In this document: piece after piece, positions 16,116 to 24,758 of the stretch | How the letters are laid out: each line of letters begins with the position of its first letter | Position numbering within the stretch: position 1 is the first letter of the stretch | Assembly: GCF_009755275.1 (NCBI RefSeq) | Contig: NZ_WQLA01000001.1 | Coordinates: forward strand, 744,001-808,000 | DNA: 64,000 nucleotides | Reading direction: 5' to 3' | DNA from: Mucilaginibacter aquatilis | Lineage (GTDB): Bacteria > Bacteroidota > Bacteroidia > Sphingobacteriales > Sphingobacteriaceae | Notes under the pieces: generated by a model | Database searches by the model: none | What the model was told of the DNA's origin: nothing | Seen by the model: only the letters and a program-made list of their open reading frames with translations | Program-made: the position numbers and the translations under genes

Positions 16116-17342
16116 TCAGTTGTTGTTGATCATGATTTCTTTAGCCATTACCATGGGAACACTTATGTACTTTTTCTCCATGTAAGCTATCACTTTCTCC
16201 AGCACCTGGCGCGATTGCTCGTCCATAGCCTGTACCTCGTCGGCAAAAACGGTATTAAGGGCTTTATGCTTTATTTGCTTAATTGTTTCGGGCACCTGGC
16301 GCATAGCCACCTCAATACGGCGTTGTTTTAGCAAAGGCAAAAACTCGTCGATATTTTGGTTAATGATACGCTCGGCGTGTACCAATTCCTGGTAGCGCTC
16401 CTGTAAGTTCTTTTTAGCAATTTCATTCAGCGTGCTAACTTCAATAAAGTTTACCGGAAACTGCTCTAATACTTCAGGTGCGGTATCATTTGGCACAGCT
16501 AAATCAACAATCGTTTTGCGCTCGGTTTCGCCGTTTAATAATGATTTATAAATTTCGGCAGTAATGATAGGCTGCGTGGCCGATGTACAGGTAATAATAA
16601 CATCAAAACCTTTGCTATAGGTTTTAAGGGCATCTAAATCGTATGCCTCTCCGTTTAAATCGGTAGCCATGCTTTGTGCATTGGCCAGCGTACGATTAAA
16701 TACCGCAAAGTTGCTGTACTTATGCTTTTGCAGGTATTTTGATATGTTGCGGTTAGTTTCGCCTGCACCAATAATCAGCACTCTTGAGTTTGAACATTGC
16801 TTCAACTCTTTTAATTTACGGTAAGCTAATGATACTACCGAAATTGGGTTACGTGAAATATTAGTGTGGGTGTAAACTTCTTTGGCGGTTTTAACTACAC
16901 AATTCATTACCATTCGCAGGTAATCGCCGGTGAGTCCGTTTTCGCGGCAGTTTTCATAAGCTTTGCGCAGTTGAGCTAATATTTCTTTTTCGCCAACTAC
17001 CAAACTTTCAAGCGAGCAGGATGTTCTTAACAAGTGCGTTAATGCTTCCTGATCTTCATAAATTGATGCAGCATCAATAAAGGTGTTCATGTAGTAAGGA
17101 CATAGCCCCATACTTAATGACTGAAGAAAACGCTGTGCAAAATCTCTGTCAACAGGCTGTGAAGTTGCCATTACAAATTCAACCCGGTTACAGGTAGAAA
17201 GGTAAAAAAGCTCAGGAATGTCGAATTGCTCCTTTACCTGTTGTAGTTTACCGGTAAGGTCTTCCTGACAAAGCACCAGCTTCCCAAGTTCCTTCAGTTC
17301 AATTTGCTTGTGCGTAAAAGCTATTACCTTTAAATACTTCAA
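16116..17342 (-). CDS. hemA: Glutamyl-tRNA reductase
   Basis: A 408-residue NADPH-dependent enzyme that reduces glutamyl-tRNA to glutamate-1-semialdehyde, the first step of C5 heme synthesis. The catalytic cysteine is C51 in YLSTCNRVEF. GEKEILAQLRKAYE and the Rossmann motif VLIIGAGETN follow, and a helical dimerisation domain lies at the C-terminus. It is the first gene of the minus-strand heme cluster and is divergent from the DoxX gene, with its own -7 box at 17375-17382. It should set the flux into the pathway. Confidence 0.97.
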   Translation of the reverse strand: MKYLKVIAFTHKQIELKELGKLVLCQEDLTGKLQQVKEQFDIPELFYLSTCNRVEFVMATSQPVDRDFAQRFLQSLSMGLCPYYMNTFIDAASIYEDQEALTHLLRTSCSLESLVVGEKEILAQLRKAYENCRENGLTGDYLRMVMNCVVKTAKEVYTHTNISRNPISVVSLAYRKLKELKQCSNSRVLIIGAGETNRNISKYLQKHKYSNFAVFNRTLANAQSMATDLNGEAYDLDALKTYSKGFDVIITCTSATQPIITAEIYKSLLNGETERKTIVDLAVPNDTAPEVLEQFPVNFIEVSTLNEIAKKNLQERYQELVHAERIINQNIDEFLPLLKQRRIEVAMRQVPETIKQIKHKALNTVFADEVQAMDEQSRQVLEKVIAYMEKKYISVPMVMAKEIMINNN

Positions 17343-17374
17343 AGCTTATTTATTAGTACAAAAATTCTGACCCA

Positions 17375-17382
17375 CAAAAGTA
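17375..17382 (-). promoter_or_regulatory. -7 promoter element TACTTTTG of hemA
   Basis: A minus-strand exact match to TAnnTTTG, 32 nt before the hemA ATG. A TTG (in GTTGACA, 17404-17410) lies 24 nt upstream and is a possible -33 element. The divergent spacer 17343-17553 otherwise holds nothing I recognise. Confidence 0.6.
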
Positions 17383-17553
17383 CTATCTTATATAATGTGC
17401 TACTGTCAACACTTTGTCAAACACCGCAATTTAGAATGAGTATAAATTAATAGCGATGACTTGATTTGGCTGTGATTACCAATTAATTCCTTATCAAATT
17501 TTAATATATATTTACCATAGCTTCTTCTTCATACACTAATCATGAACTCTTAA

Positions 17554-17928
17554 ATGTTAAAAAAAGCAAGTCTTATTATACTCATTGTAGCTTACGTTGC
17601 TGCGGGTGTAAACCATTTCATAAACCCCGATTTCTATATTGATATTATTCCCGATTATTTACCCCAACCGCAGGCATTAAATTATATTGCGGGTGTTTGC
17701 GAGGTTGTGTTTGGTTTGATGCTTATATTTAAACAAAGCCGCAATTTAGGCTTAACCTTGCTCATTATTATGCTGGCTGCATTTTTACCGGTGCATATTG
17801 CCATGGTACAGCAGGCCCCTATGCGCGTAAACGGCACTACAATAACTTTACTAACGGCGTGGCTTAGGCTTTTTTTACAACCGTTGTTAATGCTGTGGTT
17901 GGCGTGGCACCTTGAAACAAAAAAGTAA
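17554..17928 (+). CDS. DoxX-like small membrane protein
   Basis: A 124-residue protein with four predicted membrane helices (about 5-22, 42-60, 66-85, 98-119) and the VAAGVNHFINPDFY start seen in DoxX/DoxD-like proteins. Members are linked to quinone-dependent redox or sulfur metabolism, but most are uncharacterised. It is the first gene of a co-directional trio with an alpha/beta hydrolase (21 bp downstream) and an MBL-fold hydrolase. Confidence 0.75.
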   Translation: MLKKASLIILIVAYVAAGVNHFINPDFYIDIIPDYLPQPQALNYIAGVCEVVFGLMLIFKQSRNLGLTLLIIMLAAFLPVHIAMVQQAPMRVNGTTITLLTAWLRLFLQPLLMLWLAWHLETKK

Positions 17929-17949
17929 GCCAAACACTTATCTAGTTAC

Positions 17950-18780
17950 ATGATTACTACCGAAAACTATACGCTGCCCGGCTCTAAAGGCCGCATAATG
18001 TCAATGGATTTGACCTATGACGATGCAAATCGCTATGCGCCGCTTGTCATATTTGTACATGGCTTTAAGGGCTTTAAAGATTGGGGAACACACCATTTGG
18101 TTGCCAATTATTTTGCCGCGCAAGGTTTCAGGTTTTTAAAATTCAATTTTTCGCATAACGGTACCACCCCCGAACAGCCTACGGACTTTGCCGATTTAAT
18201 AGCCTTCAGCGAAAACACGTTCAGTATTGAGCTGGAAGATTTGCAATACGTAATTGACTGGGTTTGCAGCGGCTCGGTAATACCTGTAGTACATTCTGTT
18301 GCGCTTATAGGGCATAGTATGGGTGGTGGCATAAGCGTAATAAAAGCAGCTGAAGATAAACGGGTAAGTCATTTAATTACTATGGCATCGGTTGCATCAT
18401 TCCGCAACCTTTGGCCGCCGTTAGCCGAAACGCAATGGCGGTTGAGTGGCGTAATTCACTTTCCTAATTATCGCACAGGGCAACAAATGCCGGTAAAGTC
18501 AACATTGTTAGATGATCTTGACCGCAACCCGGGCCGCCTTAATGTACTTGCCAATGCAGCCAACGTTACGCAACCCTGGCTTTTAATACATGGCACTGCC
18601 GATAGCGTGGTTACCTTAAGCCATGCGCATGAATTAAAAGCTATGCAACCCAATGCGCAATTATTAATATTACCTAACGCCGACCATGTTTTTGGTGCGG
18701 GTCATCCATATTTGCAGTCGGAGCTGCCAACACACTTACATCAGTTATGTGAAAAGGCAATAGCTTTTTTAAAACAGTAA
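17950..18780 (+). CDS. Alpha/beta hydrolase (dienelactone hydrolase-like)
   Basis: A 276-residue cytoplasmic hydrolase. The oxyanion region is VIFVHGFKGFKDWG and the nucleophile is S123 in GHSMGGG. A likely acid residue is Asp in HGTADSVV, and the catalytic His lies in NADHVFGAGHP. This completes a Ser-Asp-His triad. The substrate is unknown; the short insertions suggest a small ester or acyl compound. It is cotranscribed with the DoxX-like and MBL-fold genes. Confidence 0.88.
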   Translation: MITTENYTLPGSKGRIMSMDLTYDDANRYAPLVIFVHGFKGFKDWGTHHLVANYFAAQGFRFLKFNFSHNGTTPEQPTDFADLIAFSENTFSIELEDLQYVIDWVCSGSVIPVVHSVALIGHSMGGGISVIKAAEDKRVSHLITMASVASFRNLWPPLAETQWRLSGVIHFPNYRTGQQMPVKSTLLDDLDRNPGRLNVLANAANVTQPWLLIHGTADSVVTLSHAHELKAMQPNAQLLILPNADHVFGAGHPYLQSELPTHLHQLCEKAIAFLKQ

Positions 18781-18807
18781 CTGCAATCAAAGACCATATC
18801 AACTACA

Positions 18808-19809
18808 ATGCAACTAAAAGGCGCAAAAAAACAAGGCAAAAAATTCATTAATCCAATACCCACCGACGATGCCGGCCTTGACAAGATGCCTGCCGTATTT
18901 TGGGAATACCTAACCACCAGATCGGAAGGTACACCAAAGAAAACATTAGGACCGTTTGTTACCGATGCCGCAACATATAACACGCCACCTGAAAGCGGCT
19001 TGCGCATAACCTGGGTAGGGCACTCAAGCCTCCTAATTGAAATAGATGGCAAGCGCATATTAACTGACCCCGTTTGGAGCAAGCGCGCCTCCTTTGTACA
19101 ATGGGCTGGACCCAAACGCTTTTTTGATGCTCCTTTACCACTTGATAAATTGCCTCAATTAGATGCCGTCATTATATCGCATGACCATTATGACCATTTT
19201 GATAAGGCAACCATACGTGCACTGGCACCAAAAAACATTCCTTTTTACACCTCATTAGGTGTAGGTAAGTATTTAAAAAAATGGGGAGTTGCAGCTGAAT
19301 TAATTACTGAAATGGATTGGGGCGATGTTGCACAAGTAGGTGATAATTGCACAATTACAACAGCCCCTACACGCCACTTTTCGGGTAGAGGCATTACTAA
19401 CCGTAACCAAACATTGTGGAGCGCCTTCGCAATAAAAGGCCATACACACAATATATTTTTTGGTGCCGACTCGGGTTGGTTTAATGGCTTTGAAGATATT
19501 GGCAACGCTTACGGCCCGTTTGATTTAACCATACTTGAAATTGGCGCTTACGGTAAAAGCTGGCCTGATATACATATGGGTCCGTTGAGTGCAGTAAATG
19601 CACACCTGGCCTTAAAAGGTAAACAAATGATGCCCATACATTGGGGAACATTTAACCTCGCCCTCCATGCATGGCACGAACCAATTGACATTTTACTTGA
19701 GTTAGCTGCCAAAGAAAACCTCAACCTTTTTGTGCCCGAACCCGGCAAACCAACCGAAGCAACAGGAAGTAACTATAATTCGGGCTGGTGGGAAAAGTAC
19801 AAATCGTAA
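18808..19809 (+). CDS. MBL-fold metal-dependent hydrolase (UlaG / NAPE-PLD-like)
   Basis: A 333-residue metallo-beta-lactamase-fold protein with the zinc motif SHDHYDH (H125, H127, D129, H130). TRHFSGRG, FGADSGWF and MPIHWGTF supply further ligands. The WVGHSSLLIEIDGKRILTDP entry is shared by UlaG-like and N-acylphosphatidylethanolamine phospholipase D-like proteins. The WAGPKRF segment favours the latter group. A lipid or phosphodiester substrate is therefore possible but unproven. It ends an apparent three-gene operon before a strong terminator. Confidence 0.85.
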   Translation: MQLKGAKKQGKKFINPIPTDDAGLDKMPAVFWEYLTTRSEGTPKKTLGPFVTDAATYNTPPESGLRITWVGHSSLLIEIDGKRILTDPVWSKRASFVQWAGPKRFFDAPLPLDKLPQLDAVIISHDHYDHFDKATIRALAPKNIPFYTSLGVGKYLKKWGVAAELITEMDWGDVAQVGDNCTITTAPTRHFSGRGITNRNQTLWSAFAIKGHTHNIFFGADSGWFNGFEDIGNAYGPFDLTILEIGAYGKSWPDIHMGPLSAVNAHLALKGKQMMPIHWGTFNLALHAWHEPIDILLELAAKENLNLFVPEPGKPTEATGSNYNSGWWEKYKS

Positions 19810-19819
19810 TTATACGTAG

Positions 19820-19856
19820 TAAAAAAGCCAATGATTATAATCATTGGCTTTTTATT
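19820..19856. terminator. Perfectly palindromic bidirectional terminator
   Basis: Bases 19826-19849 are a perfect 24-bp palindrome (half-site AGCCAATGATTA) flanked by A6 on the left and T5 on the right. It therefore works for both the plus-strand MBL gene and the minus-strand pyruvate oxidase gene. Confidence 0.9.
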
Positions 19857-19884
19857 TTAGTTCCTGACGCAAATTTTGCTTTTA

Positions 19885-21624
19885 TTACAGCACGTCTTTA
19901 ATGTGTTTGTAATTGGCCTTTATGGTATCCCATACCTCGCCGGCCTCGCCGTTCAAAATATATTTCGACATAGAAAGAGCCATACCTTTAACCTGAGCAA
20001 ATTCAATTTTAGGTGGCATAGCTAAAGCGTTTGGATTAGTGATTACATTAAGTAATACAGGCCCGTTGTGAGCAAATGCATCACGTAGTGCCGCATCAAC
20101 ATCATTCGGGTCACTTACTGTTACACCTTTAATACCCATGGCTTGGGCAAGTAAGGCAAAATCGGGGTTGTGCATTTCGGTTTGCCAATCGGGCAGCCCG
20201 GCAACTTCCATCTCCAGTTTCACCATACCCAACGACCGGTTGTTAAAAACTACAATTTTAACAGGTAGTTTATATTGAGAAATAGTAGCCAAATCGCCTA
20301 AAAGCATAGAAAGTCCGCCATCACCAGCTAAGGCAATAACCTGCCTGTCCGGGCATGCCATAGCTGCACCAATGGCCTGTGGCATAGCATTGGCCATTGA
20401 CCCGTGATTGAATGAACCCAGCATACTACGCTTCCCTGTTGAGGCTATGTATCTGGCTCCCCAAACGCAGCACATACCGGTATCAACAGTAAATATTGCA
20501 TTATCGTCAGCAAGCTCATTTATAGTATGCGCTACAAACTCCGGCTGTATAGCTCCGCTCTCTCCCCTATCTTTAACATAGGTAAAGAGATTGTCTTTCA
20601 CTTTTCCATAAAGCTCCAGCTGATCCTTTAAAAAGCTATCATCTTCCTTTTGCGGAAGTAAAGGCAGTAACGCCTGTAAAGTATGATTAATGTTTCCGCA
20701 TAAACCTAAATCAACCTTTGCCCGCCTACCAATACGTTCAGGCTTAGCATCTATCTGAATTATCTTGCAGTCGGTAGGCATAAACTGCTCGTACGGAAAA
20801 TCGGTACCTAGTAAAATAACCAAATCAGAATCATGCATGCTATGATAAGCCGACGGTAAGCCCAGCAAGCCGGTCATACCAATTTCATTAGGGTTATTAT
20901 GCTGCACGTACATTTTACCACGGAACGAATATCCTACCGGTGCATTCAACCGTTGTGATAACTGTATCACCTCAGTATGTGCGTCGGCGCATCCAATTCC
21001 GCAAAACAAAGTAATTTTACTACACTCGCTAATAAGCGAAGCCATTTTTTGCAAATCATGATCGGCCGGACGAATAACCGGCTGCGCATAGTAATTAGCA
21101 GTAGATGACACAATTTCCTCGGCATCCATGGAGGTAAGATCTCCGGGTATGCCTACTACTGAAACACCTTTTTTACTAATGGCGTATTGCACCCCAGCCT
21201 GCAGCATACGCGGCAGCTGTTTAGGCGTAACGGCAATTTGATTATAGTGACTGCAATCGTCAAAAAGTTTTATGGTATTAGTTTCCTGAAAATACTCGGT
21301 ACCAAACTGATGCGATGCACAAGTTGAAGCAAGCGCAATAACAGGCGCTCCTGACCGGTGAGCATCATATAAGCCATTAATCAAATGCACATGGCCCGGT
21401 CCGCTGCTTCCTGCACAGCAGGCAATACCATTTAATTCAGCCTCGGCTGCGGCAGCGTACGCGCCGGCCTCTTCATGCCGTACATGTACCCATTCAAGCT
21501 TACCATCGCTGCGGCGTACTGCATCATTAATTTCATTAAGGCTATCACCGGTTACTGCATATATTCTTTTGATGCCTGCATTGGCAAGCATATCAACCAC
21601 TTGTTCTGCTACATTTTTAGCCAT
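19885..21624 (-). CDS. poxB: Pyruvate oxidase / pyruvate dehydrogenase (quinone), PoxB-like
   Basis: A 579-residue ThDP- and FAD-dependent enzyme, close to the 572 residues of E. coli PoxB, that decarboxylates pyruvate to acetate. Visible are the N-terminal VTGDSLNEINDAVRR and VRHEEAGAYAAAAEAELNG (ThDP glutamate), the FAD-domain FRGKMYV, and the ThDP/Mg motif GDGGLSMLLGDLATI...FNN. A 34-residue upstream extension was rejected: it is basic and unlike the family start MAKNVAEQ. Together with acs at 31 kb it could feed acetate back to acetyl-CoA. Acetolactate synthase is the main alternative, but the family motifs favour PoxB. Confidence 0.9.
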   Translation of the reverse strand: MAKNVAEQVVDMLANAGIKRIYAVTGDSLNEINDAVRRSDGKLEWVHVRHEEAGAYAAAAEAELNGIACCAGSSGPGHVHLINGLYDAHRSGAPVIALASTCASHQFGTEYFQETNTIKLFDDCSHYNQIAVTPKQLPRMLQAGVQYAISKKGVSVVGIPGDLTSMDAEEIVSSTANYYAQPVIRPADHDLQKMASLISECSKITLFCGIGCADAHTEVIQLSQRLNAPVGYSFRGKMYVQHNNPNEIGMTGLLGLPSAYHSMHDSDLVILLGTDFPYEQFMPTDCKIIQIDAKPERIGRRAKVDLGLCGNINHTLQALLPLLPQKEDDSFLKDQLELYGKVKDNLFTYVKDRGESGAIQPEFVAHTINELADDNAIFTVDTGMCCVWGARYIASTGKRSMLGSFNHGSMANAMPQAIGAAMACPDRQVIALAGDGGLSMLLGDLATISQYKLPVKIVVFNNRSLGMVKLEMEVAGLPDWQTEMHNPDFALLAQAMGIKGVTVSDPNDVDAALRDAFAHNGPVLLNVITNPNALAMPPKIEFAQVKGMALSMSKYILNGEAGEVWDTIKANYKHIKDVL

Positions 21625-21768
21625 AAAATTTAATTTATTGGATAACCGTTTAGCAACACAGTAAGTTTTAAGTTTTGCTGATTGCTTTAGTTTGATGACA
21701 TCGATATTGCACTTAAAGCAAACCATAACAGGCTGCTCATGTTACTATAATAATTAAAACATACTACC

Positions 21769-21954
21769 ATGGATAAATTAGAAATAAAAGGTGGCTGGAA
21801 TGAGTTGAAAGGCAAAATAAAACAAGCCTATGCCGACCTTACAGATGATGATTTAAAACATGAAGAAGGCAAGGACGATGAGTTACTTGGCAGACTTCAA
21901 CAAAAAACCGGCAAAGGCCGCGATGAATTGGTAAGCTGGATTAAAAGCTTATAA
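21769..21954 (+). CDS. CsbD-family stress protein
   Basis: A 61-residue, highly charged protein with the CsbD pattern ([23 protein letters not shown]...[21 protein letters not shown]). Family members are general-stress-induced and of unknown mechanism. It is a monocistronic gene divergent from poxB and ends at a strong bidirectional terminator. Confidence 0.9.
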   Translation: MDKLEIKGGWNELKGKIKQAYADLTDDDLKHEEGKDDELLGRLQQKTGKGRDELVSWIKSL

Positions 21955-21962
21955 TCATAAAC

Positions 21963-22003
21963 AAAAAAGTAAAGCCCGGTAGAAGTACCGGGCTTTACTT
22001 TTA
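21963..22003. terminator. Bidirectional terminator between csbD and a small membrane ORF
   Basis: A 14-bp perfect stem (21968-21981 with 21986-21999, core AAGCCCGGTA) with GAAG loop, A6 on the left and TTTT nearby on the right. It starts at the stop codon of the minus-strand microprotein and lies 13 bp after csbD. Confidence 0.9.
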
Positions 22004-22120
22004 TAAAGACTTTTTCCTGCCATTTTTGTAGTACGAGGTCAAAATCAGTAAGCCCAAAAGTACTGTTACCGTGAAAGCAACTACAGCTAAAAAAAATTCC
22101 GGCAAACTATCCATATCCAT
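22001..22120 (-). CDS. Putative 39-residue single-pass membrane microprotein
   Basis: ATG at 22120 opens 39 codons ending in TAA at 22001. The product has an acidic N-terminus (MDMDSLPEF), one hydrophobic helix (about residues 9-28, AVVAFTVTVLLGLLILT) and a basic C-tail (YYKNGRKKSL). This is the charge pattern of small inner-membrane proteins with the tail inside. A bidirectional terminator begins exactly at its stop, and no other gene on that strand needs it; this is the main support. No ribosome-binding site is visible, as is normal here. It could be a small subunit of a membrane complex; function is unknown. Confidence 0.5.
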   Translation of the reverse strand: MDMDSLPEFFLAVVAFTVTVLLGLLILTSYYKNGRKKSL

Positions 22121-22289
22121 ACGGCATTAAATTTCGCAGCAATTGCAACGGTTAAATCGTGAATAACGTAATAGACACCAAAATTTTGCTAGTGTTACAT
22201 GAGCCTTTAGATGTTTAAACAAGCAGTGTGTAAACGTAACCAAACACATTAGTAAAAGTGATGTTGTAATAGGTGCTTTGATATACTAT

Positions 22290-23591
22290 ATGCTGTTGCT
22301 TAAATTAAAATATAAAATTAGGGCTATTGCCGTTGCCGCCTGCATTTTGTTACCCTTTGGCGGACAATGCTTTTCCATATTGGCTCATGAAGCCATTATT
22401 GATGCCGAATGGGACAGGACTCTAAAACCGGTACTGCTTAAACGATATCCACAATCAACCCTTGATGAGCTGATAAAAGCGCACTCTTTTGCCTATGGAG
22501 GCAGTTTGGTAGCCGATATGGGTTATATGCCAGGCGGTAACAGTTACTTTACTGATTTACTTCACTACGTGCGCAGCGGCGACTTCATTATTAACTTACT
22601 AAATGAAGCTCAAAGCTTAAACGAATATGCATTCGCCTTGGGTGCTATGTCACACTACATGGCCGATAAATACGGCCATAGCATGGCAACAAACGTTACT
22701 GTTCCGCAGCTATACCCTAAATTAAAAGCCAAATTTGGCAATGTGGTTACTTATGATAATGATCACACATCGCACAGCCGTATGGAATTTGCTTATGACG
22801 TGGTTCAAATTGGTAGAAGCAACTATGCATCTGTGGCTTATCATGATTTTATTGGCTTTAACGTAGCTACCGCCCCACTCGAACGCGCCTTTTTAAAAAC
22901 ATACGGACAAGAACTAAGTGTTATTTTTAAAAACTTCGACTCGAGCATAAACACCATGCGCTGGGGCGTAAAAAACCTTTTTCCGGCGATGACTAGGCGC
23001 GCATGGAATTCCAAAAAAAGTGACATTGTTAAACATGACAGCCACGCCAGCAAACGCAGTTTTAAATATAAAATGAGCAGGCGCATGTATAATAAGGAAT
23101 TTACCGGCAAGCGCGAAAAGCCTGACATTAAAGCGCGCATGGTCTCATTCCTGGTAAATATATTACCAAAGGTTGGTCCGCTTAAAAATTTAAAATTTGT
23201 TTACCCAGGTGTGGAAGGCGAAAAGAGATTTGAAAAAGTATTTGATACCATTATAGTTAAGTATGCAACCGCTATCAAACAATGGGATGGCGATCAGCTG
23301 AAATTAAACGATATCAACCTCGACACCGGTCATGAACTTAAATTTGGTGAGTACAGCCTTGCCGACAATACTTATTGCGAATTGGTTACCAAGCTTAAAC
23401 AAAACAACTTTGCCTGCTTAACACCTGATATTCAGCAGCACATAAATGCCTATTTTGCAGGCGCTGAACTGAAAAAGATGTTTTTGGACAAGCCTGAAAA
23501 ACAAATGGAACTACAAACTGCATTACAGGAGTTAAAAAACTGCAAACCCATACCTGGTGCAGTAGAACCTGTAATGGCGCAACGCAAGTAA
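22290..23591 (+). CDS. Secreted zinc-dependent phospholipase C-like protein
   Basis: A 433-residue protein with a signal peptide (about residues 1-28, cleavage near GGQCFS). A domain resembling PF00882 follows: SILAHEAIID, HYVRSGDFI and GAMSHYMADKYGHSMATN supply His/Asp metal ligands in the order expected for zinc-dependent PLC. The basic C-terminal half has no family I recognise. The ATG at 22290 was chosen over TTG 22278. It may act on phospholipids in the periplasm or outside the cell. Activity is inferred from motifs only. Confidence 0.75.
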   Translation: MLLLKLKYKIRAIAVAACILLPFGGQCFSILAHEAIIDAEWDRTLKPVLLKRYPQSTLDELIKAHSFAYGGSLVADMGYMPGGNSYFTDLLHYVRSGDFIINLLNEAQSLNEYAFALGAMSHYMADKYGHSMATNVTVPQLYPKLKAKFGNVVTYDNDHTSHSRMEFAYDVVQIGRSNYASVAYHDFIGFNVATAPLERAFLKTYGQELSVIFKNFDSSINTMRWGVKNLFPAMTRRAWNSKKSDIVKHDSHASKRSFKYKMSRRMYNKEFTGKREKPDIKARMVSFLVNILPKVGPLKNLKFVYPGVEGEKRFEKVFDTIIVKYATAIKQWDGDQLKLNDINLDTGHELKFGEYSLADNTYCELVTKLKQNNFACLTPDIQQHINAYFAGAELKKMFLDKPEKQMELQTALQELKNCKPIPGAVEPVMAQRK

Positions 23592-23626
23592 ATTGATAAG
23601 CAATTGATTTGTATTTGTTAAGGCGA

Positions 23627-23634
23627 TAACTTTA
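23627..23634 (+). promoter_or_regulatory. -7 promoter element (TAACTTTA) of the malate/lactate dehydrogenase gene
   Basis: TAACTTTA differs from TAnnTTTG at the last base. A TTG at 23604-23606 lies 20 nt upstream as a -33 candidate. The element ends 5 nt before the ATG at 23640, predicting a leaderless mRNA. Confidence 0.5.
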
Positions 23635-23639
23635 CCGCC

Positions 23640-24731
23640 ATGTATTTAACATTTACCCAATCAACGTTACGCAGCTTTACCCAAAATATATTCAAAGCTA
23701 TGGGCTGCTCCCAAGAGCATGCAATACTGGCTGCAGATGTGCTGCTTAAGTCAGACCTGCGTGGAATAGATTCGCACGGAGTGGCACGCTTAAGCGGCTA
23801 CGTTAGGTTATGGGAAAAGCAACGCATAAATGCAACACCCAACATCAAAATTGTACATGAAACCGCTACCACCGCAACTGTTGATGGTGATGCCGGCCTG
23901 GGTTTGGTAGTAGCCCCTTTTGCAATGAAAGTTGCTATTGAAAAAGCTGAAAAATATGGCTCGGGTTGGGTATCTGTAAAAAACTCAAATCATTTTGGTA
24001 TTGCCGGTTACCACGCACTAATGGCGGTTGAAAAAGATATGATTGGTTTTGCCATGACTAACGCCAGCCCTTTAGTGGCACCAACATTTGCCAATGAACG
24101 TATGTTGGGTACCAATCCAATGTGTTATGCCTTTCCGGCAGGCAAATACCCTCCGGTAATTGTTGATATGGCTACATCGGCGGCGGCAAACGGCAAGCTT
24201 GAAATAGCCCAGCGCACCGGAAAAAATGTTCCTGAGGGATGGATTCAAAACGCGGACGGTGAATACACTACTGATCCACATGCATTGAAAACGGGTGGCG
24301 CTTTATTGCCATTAGGAAGCGACAGAGAGCATGGAAGCCATAAGGGCTTTGGATTGAGCGCAACCGTTGATATATTGTCGGGCGTACTTTCGGGTGCTAA
24401 TTACGGTCCATGGGTACCCCCGTTTGTAGCATTTATGGAACCTGCAGCTAACGCGCCAGGCGAGGGAATTGGTCACTTTGTAGGAGCAATGCGCGTTGAT
24501 GGTTTTCGCCCGGTAAAAGACTTTAAAACAAATCTCGACAACTGGATTGAACGCTTTAAAGCGTCAGAAACTATCAATGACAGTCAAAAAGTCATTATTC
24601 CCGGGGAGCCGGAAAGGGAAGCCGAGGCTGAACGCACAACTAATGGCATACCGCTGGTACTAGCCGTAGTTGACGATTTGAACGCCGTTGCCGAAAAATT
24701 TGGTATTGAAAAGCTTGTTGCTGATGCCTGA
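23640..24731 (+). CDS. Malate/L-lactate dehydrogenase family oxidoreductase (type 2)
   Basis: A 363-residue NAD(P)-dependent dehydrogenase of the Ldh_2/MDH2 family, unrelated to classical Rossmann LDH. Family hallmarks are SDLRGIDSHGVARL, VKNSNHFGIAGYHA (catalytic His), NPMCYAFPA and GSHKGFGLS. Substrates in this family include malate, lactate, ureidoglycolate and delta-1-piperideine-2-carboxylate, and sequence alone does not choose among them. It is monocistronic with a short-leader promoter, next to a PLC-like gene. Confidence 0.88.
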   Translation: MYLTFTQSTLRSFTQNIFKAMGCSQEHAILAADVLLKSDLRGIDSHGVARLSGYVRLWEKQRINATPNIKIVHETATTATVDGDAGLGLVVAPFAMKVAIEKAEKYGSGWVSVKNSNHFGIAGYHALMAVEKDMIGFAMTNASPLVAPTFANERMLGTNPMCYAFPAGKYPPVIVDMATSAAANGKLEIAQRTGKNVPEGWIQNADGEYTTDPHALKTGGALLPLGSDREHGSHKGFGLSATVDILSGVLSGANYGPWVPPFVAFMEPAANAPGEGIGHFVGAMRVDGFRPVKDFKTNLDNWIERFKASETINDSQKVIIPGEPEREAEAERTTNGIPLVLAVVDDLNAVAEKFGIEKLVADA

Positions 24732-24758
24732 TATAAGGTAGTGCAAAACGCTTCTACC

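Noticed and set aside
21625..21726. 34-residue N-terminal extension of pyruvate oxidase
   Set aside because: Basic, Cys-containing and unlike the family; length without it matches E. coli PoxB.
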